The translations under genes were made by a program, and so were the position numbers. From an uncultured Eubacteriales bacterium (GTDB lineage Bacteria > Bacillota > Clostridia > Oscillospirales > CAG-272): a stretch of DNA of 8,718 nt. Each line of letters starts with the position of its first letter. Position 1 is the first letter of the stretch. The notes below the pieces were generated by a model that was not told the origin of the DNA, ran no database searches, and saw nothing but the letters and a program-made list of their open reading frames with translations. The stretch spans positions 1 to 8,718 of the forward strand of contig CAKRPQ010000085.1 in the NCBI GenBank assembly GCA_934385225.1. The letters run 5' to 3'. This document shows positions 1 through 5,745 of this stretch, in pieces.

Positions 1-663
1 CTCGTTCTCTGTCTTTCCGGCTGTTCGCACAGGGTAGAATACACCATTGACTACACTAAATATTTCAGAGATGATGACGTTCCGCCGAACATATACATTA
101 ACGTCAAAATCCCGAAGCTAAAATCAAATTCCGTGCATACAGAGGAGATAAATAAGGAGTTCTGAGATTATTACCTTGATATCTATAACGATTACAAATC
201 CGTAATCATTGAATACGATTTTAAGTATAGAGAAAACATTTTTATATACGGACTTTGCACCGAGCAGGACGATTTCCTCTGTATGACGGTGATAGAAAAA
301 CGTTGGTATGCGGCACCGTCATCGGCAGAAGTAAAAAGTGTTTTTCTTGACCTCAAAGAAGACAAACTGTATAGCACGGAAGAGTATATTAAGAGAGTCG
401 GAATAACGCCGCCAAATATGGATTTTCTTGAAACGGAGTTCGGAGAACATCTTAAATGGAAAAAAACAAGCGGAGTATTCTATATTAACGGCGAGTGTAT
501 TCTTGCCATTCAGTATTATACCGAGGACGATGAAAGGCAGCCGTCGGAAATTAAGGATACAATGTTCTACAACTGTGAAACGGGGAAATGGTCTGAATTG
601 TTTTTCCATGACGGAGAGAACTTTGAATCTTCTTTCCGTTGGTATGACAGAACCGACACTTGA
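1..663 (+). pseudogene. Putative lipoprotein, 5'-truncated by the window and interrupted by an in-frame TGA
   Basis: One reading frame runs from the first base to the TGA at 661-663 and is broken only by a TGA at 163-165. The visible start reads LVLCLSGC, which is the end of a lipoprotein signal peptide with lipobox LSGC; the Cys codon is at 22-24. The product would therefore be exported and lipid-anchored. Before the internal stop come about 54 residues, including IPKLKSNSVHTEEINKEF. After it come 165 residues with no further stop, including VFLDLKEDKLYSTEEYIKRV. The pattern loosely resembles clostridial extracytoplasmic proteins of the DUF3298/RsiV kind, but I cannot assign a family. A restart at the ATG at 283 would give a 126-residue fragment with no signal peptide and no good ribosome site, so I do not treat it as a separate gene. 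The start codon lies outside the window. A recent nonsense mutation or a sequence error are both possible. Confidence 0.6.
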
Positions 664-691
664 TTTTTGAACCGAAACGGCAAAAAATACA

Positions 692-724
692 AAAATCCGT
701 CCCGAAATTCGGGACGGGTTTTTT
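692..724 (+). terminator. Rho-independent terminator after the lipoprotein gene
   Basis: A perfect 9-bp stem (697-705 CCGTCCCGA with 709-717 TCGGGACGG) closes a 3-base loop and is followed by GTTTTTT. An A-run lies on the 5' side, so it could also work weakly on the other strand. It separates the lipoprotein locus from cotJ. Confidence 0.9.
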
Positions 725-801
725 GTCAAAAAACGGCGACACGCATATACTGACGGTAGACGCCGAAAAGGCGTGCAAAAGACATTTTTTGGAGGAAGAC
801 G

Positions 802-1092
802 ATGCAACAGACAAAAACCCGTAGGTATGCTCCGGGAGTTTACGGAATTTCCGCCGTAAACGAGTCGGGAAACGGTTGCGGCTGCGGACGCAGCGGCGAA
901 AGAGGAGGCGAGGACGTCATGCCGCGCGATAAATGCGGCGCGGACAGGGAAGCGACGGAAAACTGCCCCGGTATGGCGCTTGCGATGGCATACGTGAGAA
1001 GCCAGCCGTTTGAGAATTTGTATTCATGCGCGGAAGGATTCCGCCGCGGCACGATTTTTGCCGACCTTGACCTGCCGTACGGAGGTAATTGA
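802..1092 (+). CDS. cotJA: Spore coat-associated protein CotJA
   Basis: This 96-residue protein is the first gene of a cotJ operon. In Bacillus subtilis the CotJ proteins are made in the mother cell during sporulation and join the inner spore coat. The C-terminal part (about residues 57-94) has the CotJA pattern: GMALAMAYVRSQPFENLY, then AEGFRRGTIFADLDLPY, close to the family's '...EALRRGTLWP.L..PY' ending. The first 55 residues are a polar extension rich in Gly, Cys and charged residues (CGCGRSGERGG at residues 26-36). They do not look like the usual proline-rich CotJA N-terminus. The ATG at 802 follows a strong GGAGG site at 791-795 with good spacing. The gene ends 4 bases before cotJB, and its last codons carry the cotJB ribosome site, which points to coupled translation. 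Confidence 0.85.
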   Translation: MQQTKTRRYAPGVYGISAVNESGNGCGCGRSGERGGEDVMPRDKCGADREATENCPGMALAMAYVRSQPFENLYSCAEGFRRGTIFADLDLPYGGN

Positions 1093-1096
1093 TAAT

Positions 1097-1408
1097 ATGA
1101 ACATGAATATGAACTCAAATATGTACAGATATTCGGGCGAGACGAACACGGGCGGGAGACGCGCGCTTCTTGACGAGATAAATATGGTCAGTTTTGCGGC
1201 GGACGAACTCAGACTTTACCTTGATACGCACCCTTGCTCGGACGAAGCGCTTAAAATGATGAAAGAGTATCTTGAAAGGCGTAAAACGCTTATGGCGAGC
1301 TACGCGGAGCGATACGGCACACTTGACGGCTACGGAATGCCCGGTGACGAATGGATCTGGAACGACCCGCCGATGCCGTGGGAGAATACGGAAGGAGGTT
1401 GCAGATAA
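1097..1408 (+). CDS. cotJB: Spore coat protein CotJB
   Basis: This 103-residue protein matches the CotJB family. LLDEINMVSFAADELRLYLD followed by THP (residues 24-46) is the characteristic N-terminal block. A helical middle with EYLERRKTL and the WIWNDPPMPWE ending (residues 86-96) match the family's aromatic 'W.NDPWPWE' tail. In B. subtilis CotJB acts with CotJA and CotJC in the coat. I chose the ATG at 1097 because the GGAGG at 1081-1085 inside the end of cotJA lies 11 bases upstream. The frame is open upstream into cotJA, but those positions lack a ribosome site and homology. The start is rich in Met and Asn (MNMNMNSNMY), so ATGs at 1103 or 1109 remain possible. The stop TAA overlaps the cotJC start by one base (TAATG), a sign of coupled translation. 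Confidence 0.88.
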   Translation: MNMNMNSNMYRYSGETNTGGRRALLDEINMVSFAADELRLYLDTHPCSDEALKMMKEYLERRKTLMASYAERYGTLDGYGMPGDEWIWNDPPMPWENTEGGCR

Positions 1409-2010
1409 TGTGGGAGTATGAAAAAAGGCTTCAATATCCCGTCAGAATATCGAAACCGGACGCAAGGGCGGCAAAGGTGATACTTTCGCAGTACGGAGGA
1501 CCCGACGGCGAGCTCGGAGCTTCGCTCCGTTATCTTTCTCAGCGTTTTGCGATGCCCGACGCGCGCGTCGCGGGGCTTTTGACCGATATCGGCACGGAAG
1601 AACTGGCGCACCTTGAAATCATCGGCGCGATAGTGCGGCAGCTTACGCGCAATCTCACGCCGGAACAGATAAAAGAGCAGGGGTTTGACTCGTATTTCGT
1701 CGATCATACGCTCGGCGTTTATCCCGCATCGGCGGCGGGTGTTCCGTTCACTGCGGCGTACCTGCAATCGAAGGGCGACCCGATAACTGATCTGAACGAG
1801 GATATGGGTGCAGAGCAAAAGGCGCGCACAACCTACGACAACATTTTAAGGCTCGTTGACGATCCCGACATTATAGACCCGATACGTTTCCTGCGCGAGC
1901 GTGAAATCGTACATTTCCAGCGCTTCGGCGAGGCTCTCGGAATGGTTCGCGACAGGCTTGACTCAAAGAATTACTATCAGTACAATCCCGCGCTTGGGCG
2001 CAGAAAGTAA
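1408..2010 (+). CDS. cotJC: Spore coat manganese catalase-family protein CotJC
   Basis: This 200-residue protein belongs to the CotJC/manganese catalase family, a ferritin-like four-helix fold with a di-manganese site that breaks down hydrogen peroxide. The opening MWEYEKRLQYPV is typical of CotJC. The expected ligand set is visible: E35, E65 and H68 (in EELAHLE), E136 (in AEQKAR) and H169 (in REREIVHF). The spacings E65-H68 (3) and E136-H169 (33) equal those of the Lactobacillus plantarum enzyme (E66/H69 and E148/H181), so catalytic ability is plausible. CotJC is shorter than soluble manganese catalases (about 200 against 260-300 residues), mainly at the C-terminus. The ATG at 1408 overlaps the cotJB stop and follows GGAGG at 1394-1398. 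The gene is last in the operon, with a terminator 5 bases after its stop. Family assignment is firm; actual catalase activity is inferred. Confidence 0.93.
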   Translation: MWEYEKRLQYPVRISKPDARAAKVILSQYGGPDGELGASLRYLSQRFAMPDARVAGLLTDIGTEELAHLEIIGAIVRQLTRNLTPEQIKEQGFDSYFVDHTLGVYPASAAGVPFTAAYLQSKGDPITDLNEDMGAEQKARTTYDNILRLVDDPDIIDPIRFLREREIVHFQRFGEALGMVRDRLDSKNYYQYNPALGRRK

Positions 2011-2050
2011 AAAGAACCGCACGGGCAATTCCCGTGCGGTATTTTAATTT
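2011..2050. terminator. Terminator of cotJABC, probably bidirectional
   Basis: A perfect 10-bp stem (2016-2025 ACCGCACGGG with 2031-2040 CCCGTGCGGT) encloses a 5-base loop. The plus-strand tail is ATTTTAATTT. On the minus strand the tail is TTCTTTTTACTTT, so it could also stop transcripts that come through the dehydrogenase operon and the decayed surface-protein locus. Confidence 0.88.
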
Positions 2051-2058
2051 GCCCCGAA

Positions 2059-2791
2059 TTATTCTTTTGAGGCTTTGTTATAATGACCTTTCTTTCGGTT
2101 TGTGTCCACTCAAAACTTGCTCCAAGCTCTTCCGAAATGAAGCGAACGGGTGTGTAAGTGCGTCCCTTTTCGATGAATGCGGGGCTGTCGAGCTTGACTT
2201 CCTTGCCGTTCACCGTCGCGACCTTGTCACCGATCGAAATTACTATGACAACGTCTTTGCCTGTCACAAGGTGCGCTTGCCTTTTATCGTAACAATTCTC
2301 TTTTCGCCGCCCCATTCAACCTTTGCGCCGAGGTTCTCGGCAACGAAACGTGCGGGGAGCATCGTGCGGCAGTTTGCTTCCGCCGTTCGTTTCGAATATT
2401 ACGATAAAGTGGCTCGGTGTGCTGCCCGTGCTGTCGGCGGGAATCGTCGGCGCAACTGCAACAGAAGTGTTGACTGCAATGTGAGTTTCATCCGTTGGCG
2501 TACCGTCAAGCACTATTGTCACGGTGTATTCCGTGCCTATCTTGAAGATGCCGCCGAGGGTGTAGGTTCTGCCGCCTGCATTTTCGGTAACATTTCTGAG
2601 CGTTATCGTGTTTTTGCCGTCCGAAACGATGAAGTTCTTTTCTGTGAGACCCGTGATAGATCTGCTAAGGTGAATTACGAGCTGATACTTTCGGATTTGC
2701 CTGCGCTTGCGCTAACTTCGATCTTCTTTACGGTAACGGCAGCGTCAAGTGCTTCTTCGAGAGAACTGAAATACTTTATGTTTTCGTCGCT
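2059..2791 (-). pseudogene. Decayed surface protein with Ig-like and copper-amine-oxidase-type stalk domains
   Basis: Four minus-strand fragments in successive frames read as one protein. Fragment A (2791-2675) contains KYFSSLEEALDAA and VKKIEVSASAGKSE, then stops. Fragment B (about 2687-2366) continues in another frame with YQLVIHLSRSITGLTEKNF, ITLRNVTEN and GTEYTVTIVLDG, an Ig-like pattern, then FIVIFETNGGSKLP, which resembles Listeria-Bacteroides repeats. Fragment C (2368-2264) gives RTMLPARFVAENLGAKVEW, the second half of a copper amine oxidase N-terminal (stalk) domain, and stops. Fragment D (2267-2059) gives a nearly whole second stalk domain: ATVNGKEVKLDSPAF, then GRTYTPVRFISEELGASFEW. 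Near the end, one more frame change would give a natural TAA at 2059-2061; without it the frame reads through the terminator hairpin into antisense cotJC. No fragment has a convincing start or signal peptide, and the first half of stalk domain 1 is missing. Such proteins are normally secreted or wall-bound. This is a remnant, or a badly sequenced gene. Confidence 0.75.
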
Positions 2792-3817
2792 TCAGATGCT
2801 TGCCGCAACCGCAAGACCGCAGGCGCGGAGAACTGTTCTGTATAATTTCAGCTCGTAATCGTAGTCAAAAGGATTCGTTTTTTCGCCGCGGACGTATTCC
2901 GCAAACGCTTTCATCATGCCGTCATAGCGGTCAAAAGGCTCCGAAAACTCAAACGGAGCTATGTATCCCCAAGACTTTTTTTCACTTTCGGGAATACTTC
3001 TTATGCCCGTGATGTTTTTTTCTCCGCCGTCGGTGAAGCGTTCAAGCGGACGAAGCTCGATAGTCCCTTTTTCGCCGCATATGACAAGCTGACGCCTCTC
3101 AAATCCGCCCGCCTCCGCGGCGCAGGTTTTCGCAAACGAAATGCCGTTTTTGTATCTGAAAACAGCAAAACCGTAATCCTCGGCACTGACGTTTTCTATG
3201 CCCGTGCATGTGTTCATCGGAATGATTTCTTCGGGGTCGCCCTGTATCCGCAGAATGAGGTCGACAAGGTGACAGCCGAGGAAAAACATCATTCCGCCGT
3301 GAAAACGCGACAGCCATTGCCTTTTTTCGGGAGTGTGGAAGCAGTTCATCTGTGCTTCGACCGAGTAGATTTTGCCTAGCTCTCCCGATTTCGCCTTTTC
3401 AATAGCCGCGTTTATCGCGGCGTTGTGCCTGTACATATAGCCCGTGCTGAAAACGAGATTTTTCTCTTTTACGGTGCGTATCAGTTTTTCAAATTCGGCA
3501 AGATCGGTTCCGCCGGGCTTGTCCATATGCACGGCAAGTCCTTTTTTTGCGGCAAGCGTTGCGTATTTTGTGAGATTTACCTCCTCTGTTTCTATAACGA
3601 CGCCGTCAAGACCGCTCATGCCGAGCGCTTCCTCCGCCGAGATAATCGGCAGTTTGCCGTTAAAATATTCGATTTTCTGCGCAAAATCCGTCTTTTCGCT
3701 TTCGGGCAGTCCAAGAGCCTTTACGTCAAAGACATCGGACTGCTTTAACATACTTTTAAGAACCAAGCTGGCATGGTCGTGACCTATACCGATCTGAACA
3801 ACGCTTATTTTTTTCAT
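2792..3817 (-). CDS. Gfo/Idh/MocA family NAD(P)-dependent oxidoreductase
   Basis: This 341-residue protein has the usual length and layout of the family. An N-terminal Rossmann fold opens with VVQIGIGHDHA (residues 6-16), where His replaces the third Gly of the common GxGxxG. The MDKPGG at 98-103 corresponds to the family's EKP motif, with K100 as the expected catalytic or cofactor-site lysine. GCHLVD at 181-186 is the expected G-x-H-x-x-D active-site motif. Members oxidise or reduce sugars, inositols and related polyols; the substrate here cannot be told. The ATG follows a GAGGTG ribosome site, and the gene starts 9 bases after the MDR dehydrogenase stop, so the two are surely cotranscribed. 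The end (CGLAVAASI, stop at 2792-2794) looks natural. The same frame continues past the stop into the surface-protein remnant. No terminator follows directly, so transcripts probably run to the hairpin at 2016-2040. Confidence 0.9.
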   Translation of the reverse strand: MKKISVVQIGIGHDHASLVLKSMLKQSDVFDVKALGLPESEKTDFAQKIEYFNGKLPIISAEEALGMSGLDGVVIETEEVNLTKYATLAAKKGLAVHMDKPGGTDLAEFEKLIRTVKEKNLVFSTGYMYRHNAAINAAIEKAKSGELGKIYSVEAQMNCFHTPEKRQWLSRFHGGMMFFLGCHLVDLILRIQGDPEEIIPMNTCTGIENVSAEDYGFAVFRYKNGISFAKTCAAEAGGFERRQLVICGEKGTIELRPLERFTDGGEKNITGIRSIPESEKKSWGYIAPFEFSEPFDRYDGMMKAFAEYVRGEKTNPFDYDYELKLYRTVLRACGLAVAASI

Positions 3818-3826
3818 TTTCGCACC

Positions 3827-4855
3827 TCACTCACCTATCCTGCGCCAGTCGAACTGTACGAAAGGCGGGAATTTTTTGTCGCTTACAAGTCTGTCATAAA
3901 CCTCCGCACATTCGGCGGGCGAATGGGTTTCGTCTACAATGCCTTTGAAGTTTATGTGACCGTTTGAAAGAAGCAGAAGCTGTGTTTTTATATCATCTCT
4001 GTTTGTGAAAAAGCCGGGGTACGAGTCGCGATCGGGACGTGCGTTTGTGTGCGCGCCGATAAGAGTTATTCCGGGGCCGTGAACCTTTCTGTAATAGTCG
4101 ACGGTGAAATTTTTGTCTCTCGTGCAGCCGAGGAGAGCGACGCGTCCGAACCTTGCCATGCAGTCAAGACATTCGTTGAGTCCCGCGCCTATGCCCGTCA
4201 CTTCGATCGCCGTCCTCGCACCGCCCGAAGTCAGTTTTTTTACTTTCTCGGCAAAACCGTCTTCCGTCGGGTCGAGCGCGTAGTCCGCACCGAGCGCAAG
4301 CGCCTTTTCGCGTCTTTCCGCTATCGGGTCTACGGCGATGACGGGAACCGCGCCTGCCGCACGCGCGTATATAACGCCGAGAAGTCCGAGCGTTCCGAGC
4401 CCCATTATCAGCATCGACTCGCCTATTTCGAGGCGCGTTTTGCGTATTGCCGCAAGCGGAAAATTGCCGATGTGGCAAAGAGCCGCGTCTTCGAACGAGA
4501 CGCTGTCGTCCTCAATTTTTACGATGTTAGATTCTCTTATGACGTTGTAGAGCATATGCGAGCTCCAAAACATAGCACCCCTGTCGCCGACCTTGACGCT
4601 TTTTACGTTACTTCCGACTTCGACGACCGTTCCCGCGCTGCTGTAACCCGACCACCTCGGAAAATGCGCAACCGCCTGCTCACTCGTGTCGGGCGAAACG
4701 CTTGTGTTGCCTGTGATGTTTGCCCTTTCCGTTCCCGCGCTTATTGTGCTGACGGCTGTCTTAACTTTCACTGAATTCGGTGAAAGCTCTGATATCGGCG
4801 TGTCGAGAAGTTCTGCCGTGTTCGGCTTTGTGAATACTATATGCGGATTTTTCAT
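3827..4855 (-). CDS. MDR-superfamily (zinc-type alcohol dehydrogenase-like) NAD-dependent dehydrogenase without zinc ligands
   Basis: This 342-residue cytoplasmic oxidoreductase has a GroES-like N-terminal domain and a Rossmann domain. Visible marks are VSTISAGTERA (residues 35-45), GYSSAGTVVEVG (70-81), the nucleotide loop GLGTLGLLG (152-160) and D176 in VIAVDP, whose position suggests NAD(H) rather than NADP(H). The catalytic Cys/His zinc ligands and the four-Cys structural zinc lobe of classical alcohol dehydrogenases are not seen. The SAGTER sequence instead resembles the BchC-like or sorbitol-dehydrogenase-like branch, which often pairs with Gfo/Idh/MocA enzymes. I chose the ATG at 4853-4855 because GAGGT lies 6 bases upstream and homology starts there. 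The frame is open upstream to 4900, but those 15 codons cover the promoter. It is first in an operon with the downstream oxidoreductase and divergent from an AraC regulator. The substrate is unknown. Confidence 0.87.
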   Translation of the reverse strand: MKNPHIVFTKPNTAELLDTPISELSPNSVKVKTAVSTISAGTERANITGNTSVSPDTSEQAVAHFPRWSGYSSAGTVVEVGSNVKSVKVGDRGAMFWSSHMLYNVIRESNIVKIEDDSVSFEDAALCHIGNFPLAAIRKTRLEIGESMLIMGLGTLGLLGVIYARAAGAVPVIAVDPIAERREKALALGADYALDPTEDGFAEKVKKLTSGGARTAIEVTGIGAGLNECLDCMARFGRVALLGCTRDKNFTVDYYRKVHGPGITLIGAHTNARPDRDSYPGFFTNRDDIKTQLLLLSNGHINFKGIVDETHSPAECAEVYDRLVSDKKFPPFVQFDWRRIGE

Positions 4856-4882
4856 TGCGTGACCTCGCTTTCGTTTTTCATA

Positions 4883-4911
4883 ATTATACCGTATTGACAC
4901 GGCAAAATAAA
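4883..4911 (-). promoter_or_regulatory. Promoter of the dehydrogenase operon
   Basis: On the minus strand a perfect TATAAT lies at 4888-4883. Seventeen bases upstream the hexamer is TTTATT (4911-4906), a poor match to TTGACA. The start site would be near 4876, giving a leader of about 21 bases to the ATG at 4855. A good -10 with a weak -35 is typical of promoters that need an activator. Confidence 0.6.
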
Positions 4912-4922
4912 TATGCTATACT
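4894..4922 (+). promoter_or_regulatory. Promoter of the AraC-family regulator gene
   Basis: A perfect TTGACA at 4894-4899 is followed, after exactly 17 bases, by TATACT at 4917-4922 (5 of 6 to consensus). The start site would be near 4929, about 40 bases before the ATG. The promoter lies back-to-back with the divergent dehydrogenase promoter, and its -10 sits inside the first copy of the direct repeat. Confidence 0.75.
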
Positions 4923-4946
4923 GTATAAAAACACCACTATACTGTA
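4916..4946. repeat. 10-bp direct repeat with 21-bp period, candidate AraC-type operator
   Basis: CTATACTGTA occurs at 4916-4925 and again at 4937-4946. Both copies continue into an A-run ending in C, with one extra T in the first copy. The 21-bp period is two helical turns, as between AraC-family half-sites. For the dehydrogenase promoter the copies fall at about -40 to -49 and -61 to -70. For the regulator's own promoter they cover the -10 and the early transcribed region. That they bind the regulator is inferred. Confidence 0.5.
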
Positions 4947-4968
4947 AAAACGGAGGCGGTTGTCTAAT

Positions 4969-5709
4969 ATGTTTTCGGATACGCTTGTTTCGTACTTTCA
5001 TTATACACTTTTTGAATATAACCGCACGCACACGTCGGGGTCAACCGTTCTTTTTGTCCGTCCGTGCATCGGGTATGTCCTTAAAGGCAGCGCGCAGTTC
5101 CTTTATAAGGGACAGAATTATTATGCCTTTGAGGGCGACCTTATCTATATCGCAAAAGGCACAAAATACTATTCCGTCTGGACGGGAGACCCCGAAGTGA
5201 AATTTTATTCGATCGATTTTTCGTTTGTAAAGCCGTATTCGCTGTACGAATACCGTTTTCAGATAGTGAAAAATTATCCGCGGGCGCTTTTTGATAAAAT
5301 TTACGAAACATACGGAAATACGTTTGAGTGTATGCCGCATTTTTTCAACCTGCTCTCGGATATTTACGGGAAAATGACCGCGGAGACCGCAGTTTCCGCG
5401 TCTGTGACGGCGGTTCAGCCTGCCGTTGATTATATCGAAAAGCATTTCGGTGATGATGTGAGCATATCCGAGCTTTCCGCGCTTTGTCATATGTGCGAAT
5501 CGGGTTTTTTCAGACAGTTCAGACGTGCTACGGGCGTAACGCCGATTGCTTATAAGCATAATATTATGATACAGAACGCGCTTGATATGCTCTCGCACAC
5601 GGATCTCACTATCGAGGAGATAAGCGCAAGAGTAGGTTTTTCCTCTTCAAATTATTTCAGAAAAGTTTTTTTCGATATTACGGGAAAAACGCCGAGGGAA
5701 GTGCGCTGA
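4969..5709 (+). CDS. AraC-family transcriptional regulator with N-terminal cupin-like domain
   Basis: This 246-residue one-component regulator has two parts. Residues about 25-85 form a cupin-like ligand-binding domain (GYVLKGSAQFLYKGQNYYAF, then GDLIYIAKGTKY). Residues about 150-246 are an AraC DNA-binding domain with two helix-turn-helix units: the first around SISELSALCHMCESGFFRQF, the second around TIEEISARVGFSSSNYFRKV, ending in ITGKTPREVR, the family signature. I prefer the ATG at 4969, 12 bases after GGAGG (4952-4956). The in-frame TTG at 4960 is only 3 bases from that site and would add three residues. The gene is divergent from the dehydrogenase operon across about 110 bases and is probably its local regulator, responding to the pathway's substrate. 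Its own promoter overlaps the direct repeat, which suggests autoregulation. It ends just before a shared terminator. Confidence 0.92.
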   Translation: MFSDTLVSYFHYTLFEYNRTHTSGSTVLFVRPCIGYVLKGSAQFLYKGQNYYAFEGDLIYIAKGTKYYSVWTGDPEVKFYSIDFSFVKPYSLYEYRFQIVKNYPRALFDKIYETYGNTFECMPHFFNLLSDIYGKMTAETAVSASVTAVQPAVDYIEKHFGDDVSISELSALCHMCESGFFRQFRRATGVTPIAYKHNIMIQNALDMLSHTDLTIEEISARVGFSSSNYFRKVFFDITGKTPREVR

Positions 5710-5713
5710 GGCG

Positions 5714-5745
5714 AAAAAAGGGACTGAAAATCAGTCCCTTTTTTT
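5714..5745. terminator. Bidirectional terminator between the regulator and ATPase genes
   Basis: An 8-bp perfect stem (5720-5727 GGGACTGA with 5731-5738 TCAGTCCC) has an AAA loop, seven T after it on the plus strand, and six A before it that become a T-run on the minus strand. It serves both convergent genes. The ATPase stop codon (5731-5733, minus) and the codon before it are part of the stem. Confidence 0.92.

Noticed and set aside
163..207. TGA at 163 as a selenocysteine codon, with the hairpin GATTAC/GTAATC at 190-207 as SECIS
   Set aside because: The stem is only 6 AT-rich base pairs, the loop lacks the usual bacterial SECIS features, the residue replaces what looks like an ordinary hydrophobic position, and no selenoprotein family matches.
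759..775. Small hairpin ACGCC-GAAAA-GGCGT in the cotJ leader as a regulatory RNA element
   Set aside because: The stem is 5 bp with no T-tract and no sign of conservation; chance is likely.
725..791. A sporulation (sigma-E-like) promoter for cotJABC around CATATACT at 744-751
   Set aside because: The -10-like string is tempting given the operon's role, but I find no matching -35 at the right distance, so I do not list it.
2034..2858. A long plus-strand frame of about 274 codons
   Set aside because: Its composition is unlike a real protein, it has no ribosome site, and it lies opposite the surface-protein fragments that show real domain motifs.
4049..4774. A 241-codon plus-strand frame opposite the MDR dehydrogenase
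   Set aside because: It is an antisense shadow of a well-conserved gene, very rich in Arg, with no start signals.
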